The position numbers were made by a program, and so were the translations under genes. Below, in pieces: positions 1 through 6,804 of a stretch of DNA of 10,816 bases. The notes under the pieces were generated by a model. It was given only the letters and a program-made list of their open reading frames with translations, was not told the DNA's origin and ran no database searches. Each line of letters starts with the position of its first letter. The stretch's first letter is position 1. Source of the DNA: an uncultured Erysipelotrichaceae bacterium (GTDB lineage: Bacteria; Bacillota_I; Bacilli_A; RF39; UBA660); assembly GCA_902795845.1 (NCBI GenBank), contig CADBMU010000049.1, forward strand, positions 1 to 10,816, given 5' to 3'.

Positions 1-740
1 ATCGTGATATTGTAGCAATGAAAACAAATAATATTGCATCTTATACAGATGTACTTGTTACATGTATGAGACAAAACCCAATTTGGATATTACTTGCCGA
101 GGTTCGTAGTGCTGAGGCTGTACTTGCAATTCGTAACTCAATTTCTTCTGGACACCATATCATGTCAACAATCCATGCTGATAAAGCAGCAAGTATTCCA
201 ATGCGTATGTATTCATTACTTGAATCAAGTCAAGATACAGATCAATTCTTATCTTCAATACATAGATATGTTCAATTAGGTATCTATGTAAAAGGTTATA
301 TGAGTAAAAAATATAATAGATTTCAACGTGAAATACTAGAAGTTTGTGAATTTTATGTTGATGATGATAATAAACCATGTACTAATGAAATTTATAAAAA
401 AAGTTTGGATGGAACAATGAGTTTCAATAATCCAACACAACATTTAAAAGATTATTGTAGTATTCAAGGAATTGATTTAGGTGATGATCCTTTCCATTTA
501 GTTACAGAAAAAAAATCAACAAATAATTTAAAAAATCCATTAGAAGAACAAACACCAACCACTTCTAATGAAGAAAAAAGTGTTGATAACTCACCTGTTA
601 ATCAACAGGTAGAGCCAACAATTTCAAAAACTACTGTGGAAAACCCTACTGTTATCAACAGTCAAGCTTTAAATACAAATACTAATCAAATAAATAATAT
701 ATCAAATATTAGTAATATTGATGTATTAGACATTTTATAG
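1..740 (+). CDS. tadA: CpaF/TadA-type secretion ATPase, C-terminal part (5' truncated)
   Basis: This is the C-terminal part of a VirB11/CpaF-family hexameric ATPase that would power pilus assembly or secretion at the inner face of the membrane. The reading frame is open to the window edge (first whole codon at 3), so the Walker A region lies upstream; the ATG at 18 is internal. Counting from the Met at 18, a Walker B-type segment WILLAEVR lies at residues 23-30, preceded by the MRQNP element that aligns with the family's LRxxP. A His box SGHHIMSTIHA lies at 44-54, followed by PMRM. From about residue 165 to 240 there is an Asn/Thr/Gln-rich tail with NISNISNID near the end, which is unusual for the family. 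The next two genes encode T2SF platform proteins, supporting a Tad-like motor operon. The AEVR in place of the usual GEVR and the low-complexity tail mark it as divergent. Confidence 0.88.
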   Translation, partial: RDIVAMKTNNIASYTDVLVTCMRQNPIWILLAEVRSAEAVLAIRNSISSGHHIMSTIHADKAASIPMRMYSLLESSQDTDQFLSSIHRYVQLGIYVKGYMSKKYNRFQREILEVCEFYVDDDNKPCTNEIYKKSLDGTMSFNNPTQHLKDYCSIQGIDLGDDPFHLVTEKKSTNNLKNPLEEQTPTTSNEEKSVDNSPVNQQVEPTISKTTVENPTVINSQALNTNTNQINNISNISNIDVLDIL

Positions 741-762
741 AATAAGGAAGAGAGGTATAGTA

Positions 763-1656
763 ATGGTACTTATATTATTATTAGCAATTGCTATATATGT
801 TGTTTCTTATAGATTGAATAAAGGAGAGAATGTTTATAAATTCCTTATTACTTCTGTAACAAACGCTTATGAAAAATATGCACCATATTCTTTTAAAGAA
901 GTTAGACAAAAAACAAAAGAATTGGGTCGTGAGTATACTGCAAAACAATATGCTATTCAAATCGGAGTAATTGGTGGTTTTGCAGGTGTAATATCATATT
1001 TATATTTTTATAATATTTTAATTACAATTATATATGTAATAGTAGCTATAGCTTTTATTCCTTATTTAGCATATTTAAGATGCCAAAAAGTATATAGTGA
1101 ATATATATTTGAACAAATTCAAATATATACAACCAATGTTATTATGGAATTTAATACTACTCAATCATTTGTTAAATCTTTAGAAGGTGTTAGAGATTCT
1201 GGTATCCTACTGGATCCAGTTTTACAAGATGTTAAAACTATGATTGATATGTCTTATCAAAATGGTACAATTGACGAATCTATTGAATACTTTAATGCTA
1301 AATATCCATTTTATATGGTAAAAAATATGAATCAATTATTTTTACAAATTACTAAAGAAGGTGCAAAAGATTCTGGTGAAGCATTAGAAAATATGGCAAT
1401 GGATATAGATGCCCTAGTAGAAGGTGTTTATAGAGACCAAATGGATAGAGTAGAATTTCATAGAAAATTCTTAACATTTGGTGTTGCACTATTTTTCCTA
1501 GTACTTGCAATGCAATTTTTACTAGGAACAGATGCTTATATTGAACTATTAGATATGTTTTATGTTCAAATAATACTTCATTTAATTATAATAATTAATG
1601 CTTATTTCTTATTATCTGGTGAAAAATTCTACAATGAAGATGTGGGGGTTGAGTAA
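763..1656 (+). CDS. tadB: TadB-like T2SF-domain inner membrane platform protein
   Basis: Likely platform protein of the Tad-like machine, on which the ATPase acts to insert or extract pilin subunits. Of its 297 residues, hydrophobic segments lie at about 1-17, 66-105 (two helices), 237-256 and 266-286. Between them a soluble T2SF-type domain (about 110-235) contains paired helices and an acidic stretch around SGEALENMAMDIDALVEG. The layout (two helices, cytoplasmic T2SF domain, two helices) is that of TadB. It begins 22 bases after the ATPase stop with a strong site GGAAGAGAGG at 746-755, so it is cotranscribed with the ATPase and overlaps nothing. Assignment as TadB rather than TadC rests on gene order after the ATPase and on helix layout; overall similarity to named TadB proteins looks low. 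Confidence 0.82.
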   Translation: MVLILLLAIAIYVVSYRLNKGENVYKFLITSVTNAYEKYAPYSFKEVRQKTKELGREYTAKQYAIQIGVIGGFAGVISYLYFYNILITIIYVIVAIAFIPYLAYLRCQKVYSEYIFEQIQIYTTNVIMEFNTTQSFVKSLEGVRDSGILLDPVLQDVKTMIDMSYQNGTIDESIEYFNAKYPFYMVKNMNQLFLQITKEGAKDSGEALENMAMDIDALVEGVYRDQMDRVEFHRKFLTFGVALFFLVLAMQFLLGTDAYIELLDMFYVQIILHLIIIINAYFLLSGEKFYNEDVGVE

Positions 1657-1658
1657 TT

Positions 1659-2447
1659 ATGCAATTTGAAATAGTTATAATAGCAGTAATAATAATATTT
1701 GTATTAAATTATACTGGAAGAATAAATACTAATAAATTTATTTCTGATAATACAGAATATTTTAGAAAATTAAAAGAAGATGACTGGGATTTCTTAGTTA
1801 AGGCTAGATATGGTGATGGAGTTAATCCTGATATACTATTTACTAAAAGAATTCAAAATGCTGGAATAGTATTAGTATTGTGTTTATTTATCTTTATTTC
1901 TAACTTTAGTTATGCAACATTTCTAGTTTCATTGATAGCAGCTTATTTAATGTTTAAATCAGGTTATAGTAGTATGAAAAAATACTATAAAAGACATTTA
2001 AATGAAATAGATTCAATGTTACCTCATTATTTAAAAAGTTTAGAAATATTAATTCAACACTATACAGTACCTGTTGCTATTGGTAAATCAATATCTGATG
2101 CTCCTGAAATATTTAGAGAAGGACTTCAAGAAATGATTAATGAAATTAATGCTGGTAATGATAAAATAGATCCATACATGAATTTTGCTAAAGAATATCC
2201 AGTAAGAGATTCAATGAGAATGATGAGACTTTTATATCGTTTAAGTTTAGGTAAACAGGAACATAAACAAGAACAATTATTAACATTCTCAAAAACAATA
2301 TCCAATCTACAACAAAAAGCACGTGAAACACGTTATAAAAATAGATTAGATAAAATGGAAAGCAAAACAATGTCAATGTTAATTACTACAGGTTTAGGAG
2401 TTATGGTACTTTTAATATTTGCAGTATTACAAATGATGAATTTATAA
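1659..2447 (+). CDS. tadC: TadC-like T2SF-domain inner membrane platform protein
   Basis: Second, shorter platform protein (262 residues), expected to pair with the preceding TadB-like protein beneath the filament. Hydrophobic segments are visible at about 3-17, 68-99 (two helices) and 237-259. The intervening soluble part (about 103-235) has the helix-rich T2SF pattern, including LPHYLKSLEILIQHYTVP and a basic stretch with RETRYKNRLDKMESK just before the last helix, much as in TadC. The start codon lies 2 bases after the upstream stop, and its ribosome site (GGGGGTTGAG, 1643-1652) is inside the end of the previous gene, so translation is probably coupled. A hairpin terminator follows 9 bases downstream, making this the last gene of the motor operon. 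Confidence 0.8.
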   Translation: MQFEIVIIAVIIIFVLNYTGRINTNKFISDNTEYFRKLKEDDWDFLVKARYGDGVNPDILFTKRIQNAGIVLVLCLFIFISNFSYATFLVSLIAAYLMFKSGYSSMKKYYKRHLNEIDSMLPHYLKSLEILIQHYTVPVAIGKSISDAPEIFREGLQEMINEINAGNDKIDPYMNFAKEYPVRDSMRMMRLLYRLSLGKQEHKQEQLLTFSKTISNLQQKARETRYKNRLDKMESKTMSMLITTGLGVMVLLIFAVLQMMNL

Positions 2448-2455
2448 TATTTAAA

Positions 2456-2484
2456 TTATCTCTTTTATAAAAGAGATTTTTTTT
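2456..2484 (+). terminator. Intrinsic terminator of the ATPase-platform operon
   Basis: The arms ATCTCTTTT (2458-2466) and AAAAGAGAT (2469-2477) are exactly complementary, and eight T residues (2477-2484) follow. The tip probably opens to a four-base loop. It lies just past the TadC-like stop and separates the motor operon from the GT-C gene. Confidence 0.85.
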
Positions 2485-2491
2485 ATATAAT
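2463..2491 (+). promoter_or_regulatory. Possible promoter for the GT-C gene
   Basis: A perfect TATAAT (2486-2491) directly follows the terminator U-tract. The region 17 bases upstream (TTTTAT, 2463-2468) is a poor -35 box. Because a terminator precedes and no other promoter is visible, this is the best candidate for transcribing the gene at 2518, with a leader of only about 20 bases. Confidence 0.45.
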
Positions 2492-2504
2492 AAAAATAAG
2501 AATT

Positions 2505-2510
2505 GAGGAA
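2505..2510 (+). promoter_or_regulatory. Ribosome binding site fixing the start at 2518
   Basis: GAGGAA lies 7 bases before the ATG at 2518. The alternative TTG at 2503 overlaps this site and has no Shine-Dalgarno sequence of its own, so the protein starts at 2518. Confidence 0.8.
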
Positions 2511-2517
2511 ATATAAT

Positions 2518-4002
2518 ATGAAAAAGAAAATAGAATTTGTGTCAAAATTTTTTCCTTATATTTTAGGAATACTAATAGTTACTTTTATATTAATACAAAA
2601 ATTTTCTCAAAATGATTTGTATTTTGATATAAGAACTGGAAAAGACATTTTAAAATATGGAATTGACTTTAAGGATCATTTTAGTTTTATACCAGGATTA
2701 AAATATTTATATCATCATTGGTTTTATGATTTAATAGTATATTTTATTTTTACTAAATTTAGTCATGTAGGAATATTTATTTTTTTCTATTCTTTATTTG
2801 CTTTGTTTGGATTGATTTTATTTAAAACAAATTATAAGTTTGATAATAACAGATTTTTATCATTTATAACATCTATTATTACATTATATCTAGTGAAGAA
2901 TTTTTTCGGTACACGTGTTCAATCAATTTCGTACATTATTTTCTTCTTAGAAATTGTTTTTATAAATAAACTTTATGATACAGGAAAAATAAAATATTCA
3001 ATGATATTAATTTTAATGTCGATATTTTTAGTTAACATTCATATGCCAGTTTGGATATTATATTTAGTTTTTTTTCTTCCATTTATTACTGAAATGATAT
3101 TTTTTAAATTTTCTAAATTGTTTGATAAAAGTATTAAAAATAAATTGAAATTTTGTGGCCCCAAAAATGTGAAAATGTTTTTAATCACTTATTTAATAAT
3201 AGTTTTATCAGGGTTAATTTCTCCATATAAAATTATGCCTTATATATTTTTCATCAAAACGTTAGATAATCCTTATTATTTATTTATTGGCGAAATGCAA
3301 AAAACCGTTTTAATTAATTTTCTTCCCTTTTTAATAATTGTAGTTTGTTCTATTTTTTGTTTAATTTTTTGTAAAGTAAAAGTGAAAGATTTTTTCTTGA
3401 TATTAGGTTTATTTCTTTTATCACTTTTTGCAAACCGTCATATGTCTTATTTTTGTACAATCGTTCCGACCTTACTTTATAAAATAATTGTAGAAAATAA
3501 TTTTGAAGTCAGAAAATTAAATATCTTTAATTTTAAAATTAATATTATTTTAATAAATGTTATTTTATCCATAATGCTTATAATTTTATACATAATGTGT
3601 TTTTTAACAATAAATTTAAAAGATTTTAATTATCATGAAGATAAAAATTATCCAATTAAAACTATAAAATATATTAATAAAAATTTAAATGAAAAAAATT
3701 TAAGAATGTACAATAATTTTAATATTGGATCATATCTTGCTTTTAATGATATCCCTAATTTTGTTGATTCTAGAGCAGAGGTCTTTTTATCAAATTTTAA
3801 TGATAATCAAAATATTTTAGAAGATGCATTTAAAAAAATTAATAATTATGAAGAGTATGAAAAAATAATAAAAAAATATAATTTTAATTATATTTTAGTA
3901 GAAAAAAATGAAAATTTAAATAGCTATATAAAAAATAAAGAGACTTATCAATTACTTTATAATGAAAATAACAAATATTTTTTATACCGCGTAAATCTTT
4001 AA
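2518..4002 (+). CDS. Polytopic membrane protein, GT-C glycosyltransferase type
   Basis: A 494-residue protein with about nine to eleven hydrophobic segments from residue 11 to about 366, then a soluble C-terminal domain (about 370-494). After the first helix comes a loop with acidic residues (D33, D37), then RTGKDIL, DHFSF and HHWFYD. This matches, from memory, the start of a widespread unnamed GT-C-like family (pattern DLxxHxxTGxxIL...DPFSY...HxWL). Later NRHMSYF (307-313) and the soluble-domain elements NIGSYL and FVDSRAEVF (402-424) also fit that family. GT-C enzymes use lipid-linked sugars on the outer membrane face; acceptor and donor here are unknown. It is transcribed alone, between two terminators, inside the pilus locus, so modification of the filament or surface is possible but only inferred. 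It is strikingly rich in Phe, Ile, Asn and Lys. Confidence 0.62.
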   Translation: MKKKIEFVSKFFPYILGILIVTFILIQKFSQNDLYFDIRTGKDILKYGIDFKDHFSFIPGLKYLYHHWFYDLIVYFIFTKFSHVGIFIFFYSLFALFGLILFKTNYKFDNNRFLSFITSIITLYLVKNFFGTRVQSISYIIFFLEIVFINKLYDTGKIKYSMILILMSIFLVNIHMPVWILYLVFFLPFITEMIFFKFSKLFDKSIKNKLKFCGPKNVKMFLITYLIIVLSGLISPYKIMPYIFFIKTLDNPYYLFIGEMQKTVLINFLPFLIIVVCSIFCLIFCKVKVKDFFLILGLFLLSLFANRHMSYFCTIVPTLLYKIIVENNFEVRKLNIFNFKINIILINVILSIMLIILYIMCFLTINLKDFNYHEDKNYPIKTIKYINKNLNEKNLRMYNNFNIGSYLAFNDIPNFVDSRAEVFLSNFNDNQNILEDAFKKINNYEEYEKIIKKYNFNYILVEKNENLNSYIKNKETYQLLYNENNKYFLYRVNL

Positions 4003-4015
4003 ATTATGCATTTAT

Positions 4016-4043
4016 AGTTTACTAATTTAGTAAACTTTTTTTT
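4016..4043 (+). terminator. Intrinsic terminator after the GT-C gene
   Basis: The arms AGTTTACT (4016-4023) and AGTAAACT (4029-4036) enclose a five-base loop, and T residues run from 4036 to 4043. The end of the T-run overlaps the -35 box of the next gene. Confidence 0.88.
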
Positions 4044-4071
4044 GACTATTTATGACATTATTTGATATAAT
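4042..4071 (+). promoter_or_regulatory. Promoter of the NPDTG surface protein gene
   Basis: TTGACT (4042-4047) and TATAAT (4066-4071) are 18 bases apart, and the -10 carries an upstream TG (TGATATAAT), an extended -10. Transcription should begin near 4078. That rules out an ATG at 4052, which lies between the two boxes, and supports a start at 4100. Confidence 0.82.
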
Positions 4072-4087
4072 TTTAGCAATGATAGAA

Positions 4088-4095
4088 AAGAGTGG
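4088..4095 (+). promoter_or_regulatory. Ribosome binding site fixing the start at 4100
   Basis: AAGAGTGG, an imperfect Shine-Dalgarno sequence, lies 4 bases before the ATG at 4100. Starting there gives a clean signal peptide. Confidence 0.55.
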
Positions 4096-4099
4096 TTTG

Positions 4100-5128
4100 A
4101 TGAAGAAAATAAAATATTTATTAGTTGTGCTATTGTTAATGATTCTTTCAATGAATAAAGTAAATGCTAGAACAATAACAATAGAAGAAGTAGCAAAAGC
4201 TTTTAACGAGTCAGAAAAATTATCAGATAAATTATATGATAATCAAACGGCAAAAGTTAATACTGACAATAAAACATTAGAAATATATAATTCTCAAAAT
4301 GAATTAGAGTTTTATCTTAATTATACTGATGATTCAATTGAAATGGATAATAGAAGTTTTATTGCTGATAAAAGCAATTATAAACAAGCAAAATCTAGAG
4401 AAGCAGCAATTAAACTACTTACTGCTATAATCCCTGATTTAGTAAATAAAGAAGGTATTATAAATCCTAATTTAGAATGGCAAAATACTTATGATACTTA
4501 TGGTTTACAAATAGAAAGTGAATATTTTGAAACAGCAATAGCTGAACCAAATGGTCCAGTAAGAGAAATTAGATTATATGTTTATAAATATTTTAAAATG
4601 TCATTGGATAGTGATAAATTAACAAAATTAGTAAATAAATATTTACTAAATGAAAGTACTGGCATTTCAGGAACTCTTATTTTAGAAACAAGAGAAATTG
4701 GTAGCAACTATATAAAAATGTATTTATATGTAAAAAATGCCCAAGAAAATGACAATGAATGTATTGTATATCGTTCTTTAAAAAAAGATAGTGATTATAA
4801 AGAAATTAGTGAGAATGCTTATAATTGTAAAGATGGAATTGAAATAATAGATAATAATTTAACAACTAATACGACTTATTATTACAAGGCTATGTTAAAA
4901 AATCAATCATATGATAATAGTGTTTATGAAATCACTACTAAAAATATAGAAAAACAAGAAGTAGATGAAAATGATAATAAAGTAGAAAATACTGAAGAAA
5001 AAAAAGAAACAGTTGAAAATCCTGATACTGGTTTAAATGTGCCGTTCATTGGATTAATATTATTTTTATCAGTGAGTATTATAATTTTTGTTTATGCTAA
5101 AAAATATAAAAAGTTTAATAAAATTTAA
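4100..5128 (+). CDS. Secreted FN3-like protein with NPDTG sortase-type anchor
   Basis: A 342-residue exported protein of unknown role. Residues 1-23 form a signal peptide (MKK, hydrophobic core, cleavage after VNA). A middle region of unrecognised fold (about 25-205) is followed by a segment resembling a fibronectin type III domain (about 210-295), with CIVYRS, a second Cys about 25 residues on, and NTTYYYKAML. An acidic Glu/Lys/Asn linker leads to NPDTG (307-311), a hydrophobic helix and a basic end (KKYKKFNK), the layout of a sortase substrate; no sortase gene is in this window. The ATG at 4052 is rejected because it falls inside the promoter. Transcription probably ends before the pilin promoter at 5161, but I see no clear terminator there. 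A surface or adhesive role beside the filament is inference. Confidence 0.75.
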   Translation: MKKIKYLLVVLLLMILSMNKVNARTITIEEVAKAFNESEKLSDKLYDNQTAKVNTDNKTLEIYNSQNELEFYLNYTDDSIEMDNRSFIADKSNYKQAKSREAAIKLLTAIIPDLVNKEGIINPNLEWQNTYDTYGLQIESEYFETAIAEPNGPVREIRLYVYKYFKMSLDSDKLTKLVNKYLLNESTGISGTLILETREIGSNYIKMYLYVKNAQENDNECIVYRSLKKDSDYKEISENAYNCKDGIEIIDNNLTTNTTYYYKAMLKNQSYDNSVYEITTKNIEKQEVDENDNKVENTEEKKETVENPDTGLNVPFIGLILFLSVSIIIFVYAKKYKKFNKI

Positions 5129-5160
5129 TGTAAAGTAATTAAAAAGCTATTTTAAAAAAG

Positions 5161-5189
5161 TTGATATTTATTAAAAAGATAGTTATAAT
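5161..5189 (+). promoter_or_regulatory. Promoter of the pilin/TadE/TadZ operon
   Basis: TTGATA (5161-5166) and TATAAT (5184-5189) are separated by 17 bases, near the consensus. It sits in the longest gene-free stretch of this region (5129-5233), leaving an A-rich leader of about 38 bases before the first pilin-like gene. Five genes follow with no convincing terminator between them. Confidence 0.82.
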
Positions 5190-5233
5190 AATAATAGATA
5201 AAAATAAAGATAAAGAAAGAAGGAATTTTATTT

Positions 5234-5434
5234 ATGAAAGAAGCGACTGGAGAATTAAATATGACAGTTGTAACAGTAGTTGCAATTGCGGCCGTAGCAG
5301 CATTTTTCTATGCATTTGTTTGGCCAAGTATTCAAGCTAGTATTAAAAAAAATACTTGTGATGCTCAATGCCCAGAGAATAACGCTGCATGTATAAGCAA
5401 TTGTATGAATACTACAAACAATACAGCCGGATAA
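5234..5434 (+). CDS. Cys-rich mini-pilin-like protein 1 (66 aa)
   Basis: A very small exported protein, probably a filament subunit. It has a short polar leader MKEATGELN, then one hydrophobic helix (about 10-30, ending FVWP), then a 36-residue polar tail. The tail holds four Cys at 42, 46, 53 and 57, giving two CX3C units six residues apart, a spacing that suggests a disulfide-linked hairpin. The layout is that of Flp-type or type IV pilins (leader, N-terminal helix, tiny head), but the Flp G-x4-E-Y signal is absent. The ribosome site AAGAAGGAA (5216-5224) precedes the ATG. It is the first gene of the operon and has a paralogue immediately downstream with an identical first 13 residues. I do not recognise it as a named family; pilin is inferred from size, helix and locus. 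Confidence 0.72.
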   Translation: MKEATGELNMTVVTVVAIAAVAAFFYAFVWPSIQASIKKNTCDAQCPENNAACISNCMNTTNNTAG

Positions 5435-5477
5435 GATTATTTTAATAATAAAAGATTAATAGTAAGAAGGTAATATA

Positions 5478-5714
5478 ATGAAAGAGGCAACAGGAGAACT
5501 TAATATGACAGTAGTTATTGTAATAGCAGTAGGAATCCTTGCTGCCTTTTTCTATACTGTCATATGGCCTTTAATAGGTGATAATTTTGATAAAAATGCA
5601 AACTGTAATAATGCAATCTGTAAATGTGATGAAAATTGTAGAAATAATACAGGCATAGCAAAATGCTATGTAAAAGGAAAAAGCACACAATTTGAATGTC
5701 CTTGGAAAGGTTAA
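5478..5714 (+). CDS. Cys-rich mini-pilin-like protein 2 (78 aa)
   Basis: Paralogue of the preceding gene. Residues 1-13 are identical to it and the hydrophobic helix (about 10-33, with AAFFY and WP conserved) is similar, while the tail is different and longer. The tail carries six Cys at 43, 48, 50, 54, 63 and 74, including one CX3C (50-54). The shared leader is encoded with several different synonymous codons, so it is conserved by selection rather than recent copying. The start is set by AAGAAGG (5464-5470), 7 bases before the ATG. It lies 43 bases after the first copy and 16 before the TadE-like genes. Possible roles are a second major pilin, a minor or tip pilin, or an alternative subunit. 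Confidence 0.72.
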   Translation: MKEATGELNMTVVIVIAVGILAAFFYTVIWPLIGDNFDKNANCNNAICKCDENCRNNTGIAKCYVKGKSTQFECPWKG

Positions 5715-5730
5715 TGGATAAGGTGATGTA

Positions 5731-6237
5731 ATGAGAGAGGCAATAGGTGGAACTTGGTTATTTAATTTAGTTATTTTCTTTGTATTGCTATTTGCTGGTT
5801 ATATGTGCTTATCTATTAACTATTCAAAAGCATTTGGTGTTAAAGATAAAATAATTAATGAATTAGAAAGAAATGGCGGAGTTAAAGTATACACCAATGA
5901 GAATTATACGGATATAGCGTTATCTAATATTTCAAAATATATGGAAAAAGTTGGATATAGAACTAATGGAAGTTGTTCAGACTATGAATATGGTTGTGGA
6001 TTAGATGGAAAGTGTAATAAAACTAATTCAGAAAGTAATAAAAATTATGCTTTTTGTTTATCAGAAATAAAAGCAAATGATGCCTATTCATATGCAATTA
6101 ATGGAGAATTTATTTATGTAAGCTATTATAAAGTTAAAGTATTTTATCAATTAGATTTGCCAATATTAAGATCAGTTTTTGATTTTAACATTAAGGGTGA
6201 TACTAAATTATTATATAAAACAGCTAATAAGCATTAA
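5731..6237 (+). CDS. TadE-like pseudopilin 1
   Basis: A 168-residue single-pass protein. Leader MREAIGG is followed by a hydrophobic helix (about 9-30) and LSINYSKAF, then an exported domain with Cys at 82, 89, 95 and 109. A conserved end, SYYKVKVFYQLDLPI (131-145), is followed by a beta-like FNIKGDTK segment. A single N-terminal helix with a head domain ending in such a strand pattern fits TadE/TadF-type minor pseudopilins, which cap or initiate Tad pili. The ribosome site AAGGTGAT (5720-5727) is close to a full match to the 16S 3' end. Its paralogue follows after 14 bases. The leader shares M-[K/R]-E-A-x-G with the two mini-pilins, suggesting one processing or targeting route. TadE assignment rests on architecture and neighbours. 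Confidence 0.7.
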   Translation: MREAIGGTWLFNLVIFFVLLFAGYMCLSINYSKAFGVKDKIINELERNGGVKVYTNENYTDIALSNISKYMEKVGYRTNGSCSDYEYGCGLDGKCNKTNSESNKNYAFCLSEIKANDAYSYAINGEFIYVSYYKVKVFYQLDLPILRSVFDFNIKGDTKLLYKTANKH

Positions 6238-6251
6238 TAGAAGGTGATAAA

Positions 6252-6782
6252 GTGAGAGAAGCAATAGGTGGAACATGGTTAACACAGCTTGTTATAGTTA
6301 TAATGTTTATTTTTGTAGCTTTTTTAGCTTTGTCAATTAACTATTCCAAAGCTTTTAGAGTAAAAAATGAAGTAATAAGTATTATAGAAAAAAAAGAAGG
6401 AATTACACAAAACAATAATGCAAATGGAAGTATCTTTTTAATAAATAAATTTTTAGCCAATAATGGTTATAATACCGTTGGAAAATGTGAAGTAGGAAGT
6501 TATGGATTTCTAACAAATAATGTAACAGCAACTTTAATTGATAATAGTAATAAAAATAATAAATATAACTACTGTATATCAAAAACAAAGAGTATTACTA
6601 CTAATTTTCCAAACAGATCTTATTATAAAGTAAAATTATTTTTTAAATTTAATCTGCCTATAGTTGGAGATGTTTATACTTTTAAAGTTGATGGTGAAAC
6701 TAAAGATATTACTTTTCCAAAAGATGGTACATGTGGTGCAAATGATTCAGTTAAATGTGTAAGTTCATCTGTAGATAATTAA
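6252..6782 (+). CDS. TadE-like pseudopilin 2
   Basis: Paralogue of the preceding gene (176 residues, GTG start). The first 10 residues MREAIGGTWL are the same, and LSINYSKAF, the pair of head-domain Cys (79 and 108, matching 82 and 109 in copy 1), SYYKVKLFF, LPI and the DGETK region are conserved. It lacks the other two Cys of copy 1 and has instead a C-terminal extension with Cys at 161 and 169, so the disulfide pattern differs. The ribosome site AAGGTGATAA (6241-6250) lies directly before the GTG; no nearby ATG gives the conserved leader, so GTG is the start. It probably forms a minor-subunit pair with copy 1, as TadE and TadF do in Tad systems; that pairing is inference. Confidence 0.7.
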   Translation: MREAIGGTWLTQLVIVIMFIFVAFLALSINYSKAFRVKNEVISIIEKKEGITQNNNANGSIFLINKFLANNGYNTVGKCEVGSYGFLTNNVTATLIDNSNKNNKYNYCISKTKSITTNFPNRSYYKVKLFFKFNLPIVGDVYTFKVDGETKDITFPKDGTCGANDSVKCVSSSVDN

Positions 6783-6804
6783 GAAGAAAAGAGGTAAAAA
6801 ATAT

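Noticed and set aside
94..279. Second plus-strand open frame within the ATPase gene
   Set aside because: It is out of frame with the conserved Walker B and His-box region and has no ribosome site.
160..378. Minus-strand open frame opposite the ATPase gene
   Set aside because: It is antisense to a conserved domain, with a composition typical of a reverse complement of AT-rich coding sequence. The minus-strand frames at 2188-2376, 6403-6588 and 8657-8905 were rejected for the same reason.
2503..2517. TTG start five codons upstream of the GT-C gene
   Set aside because: It overlaps the ribosome binding site GAGGAA that serves the ATG at 2518 and has no Shine-Dalgarno sequence of its own.
4052..4099. 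ATG start at 4052 for the NPDTG protein
   Set aside because: It lies between the -35 and -10 boxes of the promoter, so it would not be in the transcript; the ATG at 4100 gives a clean signal peptide.
5400..6780. N-x-S/T sequons in the pilin-like and TadE-like proteins as evidence for N-glycosylation
   Set aside because: The proteins are so rich in Asn, Ser and Thr that such triplets are expected by chance, and the GT-C protein lacks a recognisable WWDYG-type oligosaccharyltransferase motif.
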